DNA of 64,000 nt from the NCBI GenBank assembly GCA_002786025.1, contig NHNW01000021.1, positions 186,001 to 250,000 on the forward strand, given 5' to 3'. This document shows positions 11,359 through 23,078 of this stretch, in pieces. The position numbers were made by a program, and so were the translations under genes. Positions within the stretch are counted from its first letter, which is position 1. Each line of letters starts with the position of its first letter. The stretch comes from Zasmidium citrigriseum. Lineage: Eukaryota; Ascomycota; Dothideomycetes; Mycosphaerellales; Mycosphaerellaceae. The notes beneath the pieces were generated by a model, which searched no databases, was not told where the DNA came from, and was given only the letters and a program-made list of their open reading frames with translations.

Positions 11359-12160
11359 TGTTGGGTGTGGTTGTGGTGTGGTGGGAGGTGGTTGTTGCAA
11401 GAAAGCTGGATGTTTGGGTGTGGTTGTTTGGAGGGAGAGTGGGATGGTATAGGGGGAATCTGAGTTTTGGTTCCTGGAGATTTAGATGGGAGGGCAGGCA
11501 TTTGATTGCTTCATTGGGAGAGTGACAGGCTCTGAGAGTTTGTGAAGTAGGGGACGAGACTTCAGCAAGTGCAGAAGCCTTTCATGTGGAAGGGCTCGAA
11601 GCAGATGGGCCGGTCTACTGTTGATGTCTCTGATGCTTGCGACTCAGCAGTCAGTGTCTTCATGATTGCTCCTGAAGACTTTGGTCTAGGCGTCGCGATC
11701 TGCGGGAAGACGAGATCTTGGGCTTCAGTCGATAAACGTAGCTCACGAAGCTTTGCAGTGTCGTGTGCTTCTGGGCTTGATGCAATATTACATGGACATG
11801 ATACCCCGGTCCAGCGATCCCGACGCACCGGCACAAAGGCCGGCCCGGTCGCCGACCCCCTTGCGTGCCCTCCTTCCTTCCGAGACATCTGTTCATCTTC
11901 ACTGCTCCAAGTGACGATGAGTTGCACTTGATCGACAGGATGATGGCATCGTACTCATCCGTGAGTTAAACGGCACTTCGGGGGGATTGGAAAATGGCGT
12001 CCGCCAGTGATCGTCGTGTTGACTCAAGGAAAGGCTCCTTTATAACGAAGCAAGGTAGGTCGTGAAGGAGACAAGACTTCTTGGAAAACCTGTCTAAACA
12101 GACTCACTGACTTTGTTGCTCCCGTCACTATCCAAGCTTGCTAAGTTGATTGACTGAACG
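11359..12160. promoter_or_regulatory. Promoter region of first lyase gene, with TATA-like box
   Basis: No coding gene is supported. A TATAA element at 12041-12045 lies 116 bp upstream of the lyase start at 12161, a plausible core promoter position. A GC-rich block near 11810-11870 contains several CGG/CCG triplets of the kind bound by Zn2Cys6 factors, but no clear spacing stands out. Confidence 0.4.
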
Positions 12161-13487
12161 ATGAGGATCCAGCCGCGAGCTGCTGCCTCCCTTTTGGCAG
12201 CTACTCAGCTCGTTCGTGGTTCTCTTCTGTCACCGAGCATGGACAGCTTCGTTCACCCTGGCATCATACACACAAAAGAGCAGGTGTCGACTCTCCGAAG
12301 TAATGCTCTATCAGGTTAGTCACAGATTTGTCAGAATTCCAACGGTCCCTGAGCTGATAGTCTACAGGTGAAGAGCCATGGGGCAAGACTTATGCAAACC
12401 TGCGAGACAACTCCTATGCTCAATCAAGCTACTCCATTCGAGGGCCTCATCCACTCATGGGCTTCAACACGGACAATCAAACCCTCACTGATTGGACCAA
12501 CCACTGGCAGAGCGATTGTCTTGCAGCTTACCTCAACGCTCTTATGTATGTCATCACAGAAGAGGATGCCTACGCTCAGAAGACTGCCAGCATCGTTGAC
12601 GGTTGGGCGGTGGAGTTGAAAAGAGTCGAGGGTGGTGACAACCTGAGTGCATCGCTCGGCGGACGACAAATCGTGAATGCCGCCGAATTGATCAACTACA
12701 TCCGTGGATCCTGGCCTTCGGGAGCGAACAATTTTCAGAAAGTCCAAGAAATGGTCTCGTCTGTCTTGGTACCTGCGAAAGATGCCGCTGCAAGGCCCCC
12801 TTCACAGCCGACGCCCGGTGGCAATCAGGCGTTTCTGGGCCATAGCGCTGGACTGCAATTCGCCATCTTCACTAACAATATCACTGGCTACCATGATGAG
12901 CTTTCCATTCTCAAAAGCGGTCCGAAGGAATGCTCCGGCACGCTGGATTCGAGTCTTCATGCCATGATTCAGAATCAGACGGGCCAGTCTGCCGAAGCAG
13001 GTCGTGATCAGGGTCATGCGGCAGACGAGATCGGCTGGGTGGAAGAAGTCGCGCAGGTGGTTGCCAATCAAGGTTTGTGCATCACATGATCAACTTTTAC
13101 TGTCTCTATCAGAAATCCTACTGACCATCTATCCCATCACCAGGAGACACCTCCCTCTTCGACATCAAAGCCGCCGACGGCGAGACTTCTCTCTTGGCTT
13201 TGGGCCTCGAGCACTATTTCACGTATAATCTAGGCGATGATGTGCCTTTCGACACCACCTGGCATCCCTGCTGCTGCGGCGACGTTGACTACGAAGTCAT
13301 ATCCAACGTAAGTCGGGGTAGTACTTACATGGTTGGTGAGATTGGGTATAGGTACTACACGGATAAGGGACTCTCAATGCCAAAGACGAAGGAATGGCTA
13401 CAGACCAATCGTCCTCTGGAGATGACGAGCAACGTTCGAGATTGGCTTGCTTGGACGACTTTGACTTGGGCTACTGGTGAGGTTTAG
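12161..13487 (+). CDS. Secreted alginate-lyase-family (PF05426-like) protein A
   Basis: Exons 12161-12314, 12368-13072 and 13144-13487 (introns 53 and 71 bp) give 400 residues. A short signal-peptide-like start (MRIQPRAAASLLAATQLVRG) precedes a HPGIIHTKEQVSTLR opening typical of the alginate_lyase fold, an alpha/alpha toroid shared by PL5, PL17 and PL38 enzymes. Family landmarks are GRQIVNAAELINY (the N-A-A-E element) and EAGRDQGHA, whose His is a likely active-site residue, then ISNVSRG and a YRYYTDKGLSMP tail. Such enzymes cleave 1,4-linked uronates by beta-elimination, but substrate is unknown and fungal members are largely uncharacterised. An unusual Cys triplet (HPCCCGD) sits late in the protein. 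It is the left-most gene of the carbohydrate cluster and a divergent paralogue of the gene at 21378. Confidence 0.85.
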
Positions 13488-13741
13488 TATCATGCCACTC
13501 TTGTTCAAATTATACGAGTACTGATAAGAACATGTGGAGCTCGACTCAGTAATGTCTCCATCATGTTGTCATTCACCTGTTTACTTTGTGTGCTGGTCCG
13601 GTCCGAAATTTGCATGTGACAGGGCCCGTGCACGCCAAGCCCCGCAGTGCTAATTGCCCAACCACCAGCAGCCACACACACGCAGTGAGATGCATATCCT
13701 GGGATCGTCGAAACTTGAAACAAGTCCGAAATGCCCTGCGC

Positions 13742-15600
13742 CTAATTCCATCCTTCGTCATAATCCGGAATCCTCTCCTCAAAGAGCGTCTCTCGCACCG
13801 AACAAAACCCAACCACCGGACCGGCTGTCGTCCACGGCAGGCCATTCCCACTCGCGAAAAGAGCAAACATAGCCCCTTCAAAGACAAAATATCCCGTCGG
13901 CGCCCAGGCCATCCACCGAGATTCAAACTCCGTCATCCACGTCGTCTTCGTTTCCGTCCAGTCCCGGCCGTTGGATTGCCTCTGCGCGTATCCCAACCTG
14001 TACCGAGTAGGCTCCGCGCGGATACTAAAGGTCAAAGCTGTGTTTTCCGCAAGGGAGACTGGTTCCTCGACGTACTGCTCTGTGCCGTTGCGCCAGAGCG
14101 ATGTGTAGATGCAGCTGGTGTTCGTGGCGTTGCGACAACTGGTAATGCCGATGTCGTGGTGTACGAGTTCGCTGAGATAGGCGCTTATTCCGAGCGTCTG
14201 GCGCCATGAGAGCCCGGTGGTTGGAAACGAGAATGTTGTGGCTGAGAAGGTCATGTTGAGGGATGTTTGTTTGCGTAGGAGGGCGGCTGGGACATCGCGA
14301 TCGCTCAGGCTGAAGACGTTGGGTTCGAGTTTGATGCCGGTTTGACTTCTGCCGGGGCAATATCCGGGGGTTTTGTTGCCGAGGGAGTAGATTGGGGTGT
14401 ATGGGGTTCGAAGGGTGTACCAATCACTGTTCAATTTTTCACCGCGGAATTCGTCGACTGTGTCTCTGTGAAGCTCATTTACCTCGCGCTGGCCCAGGCC
14501 AGGAACTCCTTCGCTCAGCAACACAGGATTGCCAGCGTTTACGACAGGCCAGCCGTCGGGGGTCCAATCGACGGCTGAGATGAATGTTTCTCGGCCTAAT
14601 GGCGAGGCTCCCTGGATGTTGCGGCGTGCGAGGTACACCATGTACGTGTCGTCATTTGGAGTGTCGATAAAAGTCCCGTGTCCGGTCGATTGTACTGTGA
14701 GGTTTCCATTCCGCGGATCACCGTTGTACAAGATGGGGTTCGACGGGTTTGCTTCCCAGGGTCCCTGCGGCGACTTTGAGCGAGCGACACTGGCACGATG
14801 CTGTAGGTCAGTCCCTCCTGTGAGTAGTTGTCAGTCTGTGCAATCCTGTTCTCGAGGTGAGGGTGATTTCACCTTCAGCTGCGAGGAGATAGTAGAACCC
14901 GTTCCTCCACGACAATTTGGGGCCTTCTGGTCTCGCCGAGCTATTGTGAGGAAGAGTGCCATTCCACATGGGTCGGTATTCCCCAACACACTTGCCACTG
15001 GACAGGGATACTTCGCATTGATACATGCCCCACAAACGATCGATGTTGTTGTTCGGTGACATCAGGCTGAGATACGTCTTCCCTGACGGCGGGTCATGAA
15101 ACAGTGACGGGTCTATCCCCCAGACCTCACTCCATGTCAGTGAACTCCACGTCTTGAGGTCGGGAGATGACATCCACCAGATCCGTGGCCATACGCGGGC
15201 AACAGGATCGTAAGTCCATCTGGTCATCGACGTGAGCCAGAACGTTGAGTTGAAGTAGGATAGTGTTGGTGCCCATACGCCTTGTGAGCTCACGCGGTCA
15301 GCCAGGTACAAGACCGCACTAAGTGGACGAGTACTCACCAGCGCCAGTGGGAACCCCATAGAGCTGTGCCTGATCTGGACGAGTCAGCGCATGAGAGAAC
15401 AAATCCCAGTTGACCAAGTCCCTCGACCGATAGATTGGTATCCCGGGCCAGTACTCAAACGAAGATGTTGCAATGTAGTACCAGCCGTCGACTAGCACGA
15501 TTGAGGGATCTGGATTGAAGCCTGGTAGGATGGGATGCTGAGCAGACAAAGCGGTTCCAACGAGAAGAAGGAGGCGACTCATCCAATGAGCCATCGTCAT
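13742..15600 (-). CDS. Secreted glycoside hydrolase family 43 (beta-xylosidase/arabinofuranosidase-like)
   Basis: Exons 15600-15339, 15280-14873 and 14817-13742 with 58 and 55 bp introns give 581 residues. The start ATG was chosen because it directly precedes a signal peptide (SRLLLLVGTALSA, cleavage near AQHP). The five-bladed propeller carries the GH43 residues: general base Asp in GFNPDPSIV, pKa-modulating Asp in GIDPSLF, and acid Glu in RPEGPKL. A C-terminal beta-sandwich of about 200 residues (GH43 C2 type) follows. Expected activity is exo-release of xylose or arabinose from oligosaccharides outside the cell; subfamily and sugar need biochemistry. Several N-glycosylation sequons are visible. 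Its promoter contains an 8-bp inverted repeat (15676-15704). Confidence 0.9.
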
Positions 15601-15977
15601 CTTGAAACTCTGATGATTGATCAAGATGTCTAGCTGCACGGTCCAAACCTTCCCTTGATAAGGTAGGTGAGTGGAATCGGAGCGCCTCCGCTAGATGCTC
15701 CGATGCAGAGAAGAGGCAGGAAACGCTCTATCACAAACGCTCGGCGTCTAAGGCCGGAGTTTATGGGTCCAAAATGGTACTTGTCCCGTGGTTTGGAAAT
15801 CATAAGATCGGAAACGACGAGTGAAAGAGCCAGTAGTGAGTTACGAGTCGTATCAAGTGCTCAGTGTGAATGTATATCGCACTAGGCGGTCAGGCCCACC
15901 ATTCCCACAGCCATGAGCGTGCTAGCTGGGTGCGAAGCCTCATCCCCATGTCAGAAGTTCTGATCTCGACATGCCGG
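15601..15977. other. Intergenic region between GH43 start and MFS 3' end
   Basis: Both flanking genes are on the minus strand, so this is the GH43 promoter plus the MFS terminator. It contains the inverted repeat annotated separately and no supported reading frame. Confidence 0.5.
15676..15704. promoter_or_regulatory. Inverted repeat ATCGGAGC-N13-GCTCCGAT in GH43 promoter
   Basis: Perfect 8-bp arms at 15676-15683 and 15697-15704 lie 76-104 bp upstream of the GH43 start. Each arm holds a CGG/CCG triplet, the half-site type of Zn2Cys6 regulators. GCTCCGAT recurs at 17801-17808 ahead of the MFS gene of the same cluster. Operator function is inferred, not shown. Confidence 0.45.
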
Positions 15978-17650
15978 TCAGAAAACGTATCGAAAGTTGG
16001 GGTTCTCTTTATCCGTCAAATCCTCGAAAGCAAGGTCATGAGAGACCTCAGAAATGGCTTCACCCGCTAGCGTCGCCTTTTGTGCGTTTCTTCTCATCAA
16101 CAACACCCTGGTTATGATGACCAGAAGTACGTACACGCCGTAGATGACAAGATGAGCAATGAAGCCTCGCCGATAGCGCGGTGCATCGCTAGCCTGGAAA
16201 ATCTGAGGTGCTGCCATATTGCCTGCCGCCCAACCGACAAAGGTCATGGTCAGACAAGTGCTCTTCTTGGTCTGGCCAGCGATGTTGCGAGAGATCAATG
16301 AGATGATCATGTTGCCTTGAGCGAGGAAGAACTGAGTGCAGTAAAACGCAATGAGCAGTCCACCTGCGTTCCCGGAGTTCGGTTTGACGGCCAGAATTAC
16401 GACCGTACCGACGACTGGTGGAACAGACCAGATCTGGGAAGAGCGTCAGTGCATGAACAATGTTCATCTAGACTCGATTCACTTACGAGCATTGTAAAGC
16501 ACGTCTGGCCCCACTTTTGCGAGATTTGTGCGGCACCCGTCATAAAGATAATGGTCAGAGCACCCTGAGCGATGTTGAGGAGCTGTGTTTGGAGTGTGCT
16601 AAACCCGAACTCCGAGATGATGAGGTTGGAGAAGACGCCCAGACCACCAATAACTAGGTTCGCGACAACGATTAGAAGCACAATGCACCAGACGAAAGGA
16701 TCCGTGACGGCTTCGACGATCTGGTGCCGTTTGTACTTCCGGTTCTGGATTCCAGTCTCGTTGTGGCGTACTCGTTCCACCATCAGCCTCTTGTCTTCTT
16801 CGCTGAAGCACTTTGCCGTCATTGGGTTATCGGGAAGGACCCAGGCAATGACTCCGGCCCATACAGTCGTGGCGAGTCCGAGGACCAGAAACAGGAGTTG
16901 CCACGAATAGATGACCCCGTCCTTGTAGTGGGAAATGCCATATGCGAGAAGGCCACCGACCATGAGTTGGACACCTGTCATGCAATACCATAGAGACGTG
17001 AGAAGGGATTGCTCCTCTCGGGTGTACCACATCGCAGTGATGAGCACAAAGGCAGGCTGGACACAGGATTCGAAGAATCCAAGGAGGAAGCGGACAGCCA
17101 TCAAAGAAGCGAAGTTGGTCGAAGCGGCAGAGCAGGTAACGACTACTCCCCAGCAGAACACACTGTCAATACGTCAGCTATCAAAGACTGTCGCGAGGCG
17201 TGGCTGGGACAGACTTTGCGGCGAGCAGCTTGGCCACGGGCAGCTTTTGCAGGAGAAAGTTTTGAGGATATTCACCGGCGAGTATACCCATGTAGAGAAT
17301 CGTACCAAGCCAATTGTACTACAAGACATCAGTGACCTGGGCTTTCTTCCTGAAAGTCTCCTTGCACGCACCTCTTGACCCTTCAGATGAGCGTCGTCCC
17401 GGATCCCCATGATGGAAGCAAAGTTGAGGGTGCCCTTGTCAAGCGATTGACAGAAGTACGTGACGAGCATTATTGCGAGGATGCGCTTGTTGATTGTCCA
17501 AAACAAACGCTTGTTCGTAGCATCGTCGATGGTGACAGCCTGGGAGGCATAGCGTGCTGTCTGTTCGTCGGCCTGGGTGGAGACCACCTTTTCATCGCCG
17601 CCAATCTCGACGTGCCGGAGGTCTGACGTGACTGCATCTTTGGACGACAT
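15978..17650 (-). CDS. MFS permease, allantoate permease/anion:cation symporter (ACS) type
   Basis: Exons 17650-17372, 17318-17215, 17162-16487 and 16433-15978 (introns 53, 52 and 53 bp) give 504 residues. Twelve hydrophobic segments are arranged 6+6 around a central loop (LPDNPMTAKCFSEEDKRLMVERVR), the signature layout of the Dal5/Tna1/Seo1-like ACS family of plasma-membrane H+ symporters. YNWLGTILYMG and RFLLGFFESCVQPAFVL match conserved family stretches. Members carry organic anions such as allantoate, nicotinate and pantothenate; some fungal members carry sugar acids. Its place between GH43, lyase-fold and GH88 genes suggests uptake of uronate-containing products (inference). Its promoter carries a GGCCAAA palindrome and a GCTCCGAT element. 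Confidence 0.88.
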
Positions 17651-18113
17651 ATTCGCTAGTGTATCTGAATTTGAATGTATCCGAGATCTAGTAATGCAGG
17701 AAGGTGAGTCCTTGCGGCACCCAACGAAGCTGAGCGATCGCAGCTTTAATGGGTATTAAAGCTACCTTGGCCAAAATGGCCGGGCTGCGGTCCGGTAGTT
17801 GCTCCGATAGTCTTCATTGCCCACAATGGCATCTGCGTCTGTAGGTTGCTTCGTATCGCTTCGAGCTCCATTGACTGTTCGACACTAGACGACTGAAAGC
17901 CGGTCGAGTGTCTGTGTTTGGCACTACTGCCACGAACTGCAGGGAGATACCGCGCCGGCCAAATCACTTTTGGCCAGATTTCTTCTTCTTATAGCTTTCA
18001 GAAACGGCACAAGCAATGGATGTCGATCTGGGAACCATGTATATTACAGCAAATCCCCTCCAAAAGGAGGTGCGGGATCTGCATAGGTGCTGATTCGCAT
18101 GCCCTGTCGATGG
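17651..18113. promoter_or_regulatory. MFS promoter region and 3' end of the cluster regulator
   Basis: No gene is supported. Notable elements are GGCCAAAATGGCC at 17769-17781, GCTCCGAT at 17801-17808 (shared with the GH43 promoter), CGG-N8-CCG at 17793-17806 and the palindrome annotated at 17957-17975. Confidence 0.45.
17957..17975. promoter_or_regulatory. Perfect palindrome GGCCAAA-N5-TTTGGCC
   Basis: Seven-bp arms at 17957-17963 and 17969-17975 lie about 310 bp upstream of the MFS start. A second GGCC-N5-GGCC element sits at 17769-17781, 120 bp upstream. The symmetry suggests a dimeric DNA-binding protein, but no binding factor can be named. Confidence 0.4.
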
Positions 18114-20473
18114 TCAGTGGTTTTCTGAATTCAAATGAAGCTGCATATTCACCTTATCGTAATCGTCGTCGAACAGGCCGCTGAGGCCGTCGAAGACGTT
18201 GTCATAAAGGAAATTCAAGGATCCTGCATCAGATGGTAAACCCTCGGCGTTGGGGCCAAAGGCCATGGGCAGAGGAGGAAACGCCATAGAGACCGAATCA
18301 AGGGGCGAGACTCCTGTCTGTTCCAGTGTATGTTCCATCTGGCTATCCGGCTGCCGCGCAGTATGGGGTGTGCCAGTAGGTCTCGGGGTACAATTTCGAC
18401 TGCGGCCCGTATCCTCGTAATAGACAGGTCGGCGAATGTCTAAAGTCGAAGGTCTATTGTTCGTGTCGCCAGCTCTAGCGCTCAAAAGTCTTTTATGGAA
18501 ACGAGCGGCAACACTAGTCTCCGTAGCGACGCATCGTCCTTCCTCGGAGGCTCCTGACCAAAGCCTGGCAGTCTCCGCCAGAGCGGCTAGAACTGTGTCG
18601 AAGGCTGAGTGCAGTGGAACCCCGTGATATGAAGAGTGCACTGGTAGGGCGAGGTCAGCCGAGTGCCTATCTCATTTGTGTACATTCAACGTACCTAGTA
18701 GAACGCGCCCTGCGATGAAGAGGCAGAAAGAAAGCTGTGGATTTGTGACGCCAGAGTTCTGCTCCAGAAACCGCTGCGAAATGCTTCCCACCTCGCAAGC
18801 TGCACTGATGCAGGTGTTCAAAGACGCTTCTGAGGGCAAGCTATCTCTAGCATCTCCCCAATCCGTGGAGGGGAAGGCAATGCTCTGATGCAACTGGATC
18901 ACGGCGGTGTTGTGCGTGACATGGGCTAGTGTTAAATTTGGATCCATGTTTCCATCTTGGTTGAGAGAAGATGCATTTCGCCACTTCACTGGCAGGAACA
19001 GCCTCCATCTTGCACCACAATTCATCAGCCGAAAGTGTCTTCTTGTGACCAATAAATCCGTTCAACTTACTTGACAAGTCGAAGATCGAGCTCTTTGAAA
19101 CGCAGCAACCACAATTGAGCACTCTGTGCGTCTTTGAAATTGATAGAGTGCTCGAGAAAGAAACGAGTCACGAAGTTGAGCGTCTCTGATGCTTCAATGA
19201 AGAACGCAAAGGCGCCAAGAGCGTTCATCTGCTCTTCGTTCGCGCAAGTCTCGCTGCTCGGAGTCAGGACCGGCTGCTGCATGGCCTGTGCCAGTGATGG
19301 CCTCTGTGCAATGCCAAAGAATGGTGTTTCCACACGCTCTCCTGCTTCCCAGAGGGCACCCTCACAAGGCAGTCTACGTCGTACGTCTTCACCCGTCAGG
19401 CTGTTGTTCCATCCGGTGGCCACGCTGCAGAAGCGATCTAGAACAAAAATGGTCCAGAACACCCGGCGGCGCTCTTCTTCCTCTACCCAAGTTTTGGGAG
19501 ATGGTAAAAAGCTGATGCGACGGAACAGGAAGTCGGGGGAGTCACTTGAGGGAGACTCCTCGCGACTAAGCCGCAGCTGTTCCACAGTGCGAGCAATGGA
19601 GCCAACTACGCTCCAGGCAGATGGACCACGGCCGCTGGCGATAATATCAAATGCAACGATGATCAGAGCCTGCAGATTCTCCACCGAAAAGCGTTCCATA
19701 CTGCACAGAATTACCGAGTGGCGGCATCGTACGCTCGTTTCTGTTGCTTTGGCCACAGTTGGATGATGAAACTTGAGGCATAGGCTTGTAATTGCGTGAA
19801 GGATGTTGACCATGCCAGGAGATCGTGGGTGGATGGCGAGACTCTGACGGAACTGTCGAACATGTAGAATGGGAATCCACCGATGGACGTTTTCAAAGTA
19901 CCACTCAACCAGTAATCCCAACACGTCCTCTGCAGGAAGAAGCATGTCCGTTTGAAGATGGCTGGTGACGTTTGACCGCATCGCAGACTGAAGTTCCTTC
20001 GACACCCTAGGCGGAGGTACATCGGCGGCTGCTCCAGGCTTTTGGGCATCAGAAAGTGCTTGAAGGTACTGTGCCTTCAAGTTCTCGACCTGTTCATCCA
20101 AAGGTGCTGTCTGAATGTCGGCACCGTTTTGCGGACGTTTGCCGCCGTCCAGGAGAGGCCTCAGGATTAGACCTTGGCCTATGATGAGACTCTCCAGAGT
20201 ATTGACGCGCTGACTGAGAGCTTCAATAACTCCAGGCTTCATTCCCGGCTTGCGGCGCTCATCGTACACGCATTGGACTCCCAGGCGGTCGCACTGTGCG
20301 CAGGGATTCTGCCGCGAACATCGAGCCTTGCGCTTCCGGCACGACTGGCAGGCTGGTCCATCGTCGTCGCCGCCCGAATTGCTGCCGTCGTCGTGCTCAT
20401 CTTCGACTTCGCGGCGCCGTCTCTTGCGGCCGGGTCCATGGCCCGCGGTGGCGGTCGCCTGCCTCGAAGCCAT
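18114..20473 (-). CDS. Zn2Cys6 transcription factor of the carbohydrate cluster
   Basis: Exons 20473-19071, 19008-18695 and 18640-18114 (introns 62 and 54 bp) give 747 residues. A basic, Asp/Gly-rich N-terminus leads to C42-x2-C45-x6-C52-x5-C58-x2-C61-x6-C68, then a linker and a short coiled-coil-like segment (VIEALSQRVNTLESLI) that could dimerise. The fungal-specific MHR domain runs from about residue 190 (EWYFENVHRWIPILH) to 480, including the WVEEEERRRVFWTIFVLDRF motif. The C-terminal 180 residues are polar with a hydrophobic-acidic end (LYDNVFDGLSGLFDDDYDK) resembling an activation domain. It is embedded between the MFS/GH43 genes and the second lyase gene, so it is the best candidate for the pathway-specific regulator. 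The final few codons might contain a further intron. Confidence 0.88.
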
Positions 20474-21377
20474 TCCCGTCTTCGTGATTGATGAGCAGGC
20501 CTGGATTCAGATGCCGCCGACTTTTGCATGTAAAGAGACAGAATAGAACCCACTTACATCATGGCGAACACACACGAATCTTCAAGAGAAGTAGCAGACG
20601 GAAAAATACACTGCGGTGTTGACATCGCTTGGCCTCGCCAAATTGTGATGGTCCTTCCTTCCTCTCCACAATCCCTGTCCGTTCTCCACATTCTCCACAT
20701 TCTCCGCGCGTACTCCACAGCGCCCTCCAACGTCACCTCCTCACCAACACACGTCGCGGAGTCTCTCTCTCCACCATCCTACTTCCATCCGATCCGAACT
20801 CCTCCAGATTGACATTGAAATGATCTGCTGCCCCGGCTTGCACCCGAGTTACTCACATTGTCTCGCGAATCTGTCCTCGCGCGAGTAGTACACGCTGACG
20901 AGAGACGTTGTCCCCACCGACGCCATTCAACAACCTTGACGAGACCTTGGAAAGCTCTTGTTACGCAATCGACAATAGTGCATACTCATGTTCGGCTGCT
21001 GTTTCAAGCGATTGGACAAAATGAGGTCCTGGAAAGGAGTTCAATGCCCTGAGTCTGTGAGAACTCGTAGCGACGACGGCAGGACAACCGTCCGAGGTAC
21101 TACTCAATGTTCGCCATTATGACCGCTTCGAGAGAGCATGATATCGCTAGTGGAGAATACATGGGCCCAATCTCCTCTTGATCGACCGCCGGTCGAGATC
21201 ATAAGCCCTCGTCACATCGGCAGAGGCTCCGGTCATTACGCCGGCGCCCGATGGCTCCTGCTTTCACTTGCTTCTACATCCTCTGAAAGCCCCAAGGCAA
21301 CACCTACGAGTTTGCATCAGTAATTGAAAGTAATTCGACACTGCTAGACAAAAGATTACTTGATCCGACATGAAGGC
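20474..21377. promoter_or_regulatory. Divergent promoter of cluster regulator and lyase B
   Basis: About 900 bp lie between two divergent starts, with no gene supported. The lyase-proximal part carries CCGGCGCCCGAT at 21241-21252 (annotated separately), preceded by further CGG and CCG triplets near 21188-21232. Confidence 0.45.
21241..21252 (+). promoter_or_regulatory. Shared 12-bp promoter element, copy 1
   Basis: CCGGCGCCCGAT lies 126-137 bp upstream of lyase B. The identical 12-mer is found at 25629-25640 ahead of GH27 and fasciclin, in both cases preceded by GTCATT (with a 3-bp spacer here and none there). It is a candidate binding site of the cluster regulator; function is inferred. Confidence 0.45.
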
Positions 21378-22691
21378 ATGTATCACCAGCATCTGAACTG
21401 GTCCACAGTCCTGCTGACCGCGTTGCAGCAAATTACCTTCCTGCTGGGCCTGGCACTCGCATCCGAGTTCGTTCAAGCCTTAGTTGCAGATGTCCCAAGT
21501 CTCAATGGCCCTATTCCAGCAGTGCGTCCCGACACAATTGAGTTCGGCAAGAGGCAAACCAGCGAATTCCAGCATCCGGGAATTTGGCACACTCACGATG
21601 ATTTGGAGCGGATGCGCACCGGTGTACTCGACAGACAGGAGCCTTGGACGAGCACTTTCGACGCATTCAGCAAAGATTCCTATTCTCTGTCGAACTATCA
21701 GATGCAGGGACCGAAGTCAGTCCTTTCTCGAGGCTCCGTCAGCAATTACTCGTCTTTCACCAACGATGCTCGAGCTGCTTGGCAGAACTCGATAATGTGG
21801 TATATCACGAGAGATTCCGATCACTGGACCAGAGCCACGACCATACTTGACAGCTGGGGCTCTAATCTTACGAACATAATTGGAACCGATAGGAGCTTGT
21901 TAGTCGGACTGGAGGGCCAGTTCTTCGTGAACGCCGCAGAGATCATGCGCTGGGAAGGCAATTGGACCGAGACAGGTGCTAGGTGGCAAGGAGGCAATGG
22001 CTTGTCGGTGCAGCTATACTGGCTTTTTGCAAGGCAATCTGTCATCATCGGCCAGGCAAACTACGGAATGGCCTCCATATCTGCGCTCTTGAGCTTTGCC
22101 GTATACTTGGACGACTTGTCGATGTACAATTATGCGCTTGACATGTACCAGAATGATCTATGTGGGGGCATCTACGGCAATGTCAACAAGGAGACCGGGC
22201 AAGGGGCAGAATCTGGTCGGGATCAGTGTAAGCGGTGACGCCTCATGTTGAACAAGAAGATGTGCTGATTACTTCTAGCGCACGCTCAATCTGCTCTCGC
22301 TTGGGCAGCCACAGCAGCTCGGACTGTACAATCACAAGGCGGAGATCTTTACTCCTTCGCTGACGGTCTTCTTCTGAGAGGAGCCGAATATGCGGCGAAG
22401 TTCTATTTGAACGAGAGCGTGCCATTCGACCCTTCGTTTTATCGCTGCGAAGCGGTGTTGGTGGACGGCCCATGGCCAGTGATTTCCAACGTCACCAATG
22501 GAATGACTAGGCCTGTGTGGGACATCTTTTACTACCAGTATGTGCAAAGAATGGGCCTCTCCAGCCAACCGCTTGAGCAGGTCAAGGGCAGCGCTCCAGT
22601 TGAAAGGCGCTTTACCAGTGCCGACTTGCCCTCTTGGGGTGATCTGATCTGGGGTTTCTCTGGAAACAGTTCCTCGACTTTGACTTCTTAA
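21378..22691 (+). CDS. Alginate-lyase-family (PF05426-like) protein B, secreted or anchored
   Basis: Exons 21378-22227 and 22279-22691 (51 bp intron, GTAAGC..TTCTAG) give 420 residues. The frame upstream of this ATG opens only with TTG. A hydrophobic segment at about residues 10-30 (STVLLTALQQITFLLGLALA) serves as signal peptide or anchor. The enzyme region begins with FQHPGIWHTHDDLERMR and has the family landmarks QFFVNAAEIMRWEG and ESGRDQSHAQSALAW, equivalent to NAAEL and EAGRDQGHA in the paralogue at 12161. Beta-elimination of a polyuronate is the expected chemistry of the fold, but substrate is unknown. It is followed in the same direction by GH88, which typically removes the unsaturated uronic acids that lyases create. 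N-glycosylation sequons are frequent. Confidence 0.85.
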
Positions 22692-23078
22692 ATGAGAAGG
22701 ACAGGGACTAGCAGTCTAGCATCCGTAAAGACCATCTCTCTTACCGACATTCTCCCTTTTCTCAGCCTCATCCAACGTTGAGAGTAATGGAATGGAATGA
22801 AGTGACATCCACCACAATGAGAGCTACAAGACTGAAGCTCAGGACTGCAGGTTCGGAGAAACTGACACGCACGACATTTGATCGGAAGGGAACGTCTTGG
22901 AGGCGAACGGAAACCATGCACATGATGCCGGGCACTCCTCCGACAGTTCATCCGAAGATCAATATGAACCAGAGACTCGGCTAATTGGTGGATGTGATCA
23001 TTCAAGAATGTTTCCACCATTCTCCTTGGACCATCTCACACTTGCCTGTACGTAGCCTTGATCAAGCCGAGGACCAAC
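22692..23078. other. Intergenic region between lyase B and GH88
   Basis: Terminator of lyase B and promoter of GH88, both on the plus strand. I see no gene and no clear copy of the CCGGCGCCCGAT element. Confidence 0.45.

Noticed and set aside
13310..13320. Extra intron in lyase A beginning GTAAGTCGGG
   Set aside because: The frame continues through it with the family phrase ISNVSRG and a matching tail, so no intron is needed.
18001..18113. Further small 3' exon of the cluster regulator via the GTGAATATGC donor
   Set aside because: No convincing acceptor and conserved tail could be found, so the simpler stop at 18114 was kept.
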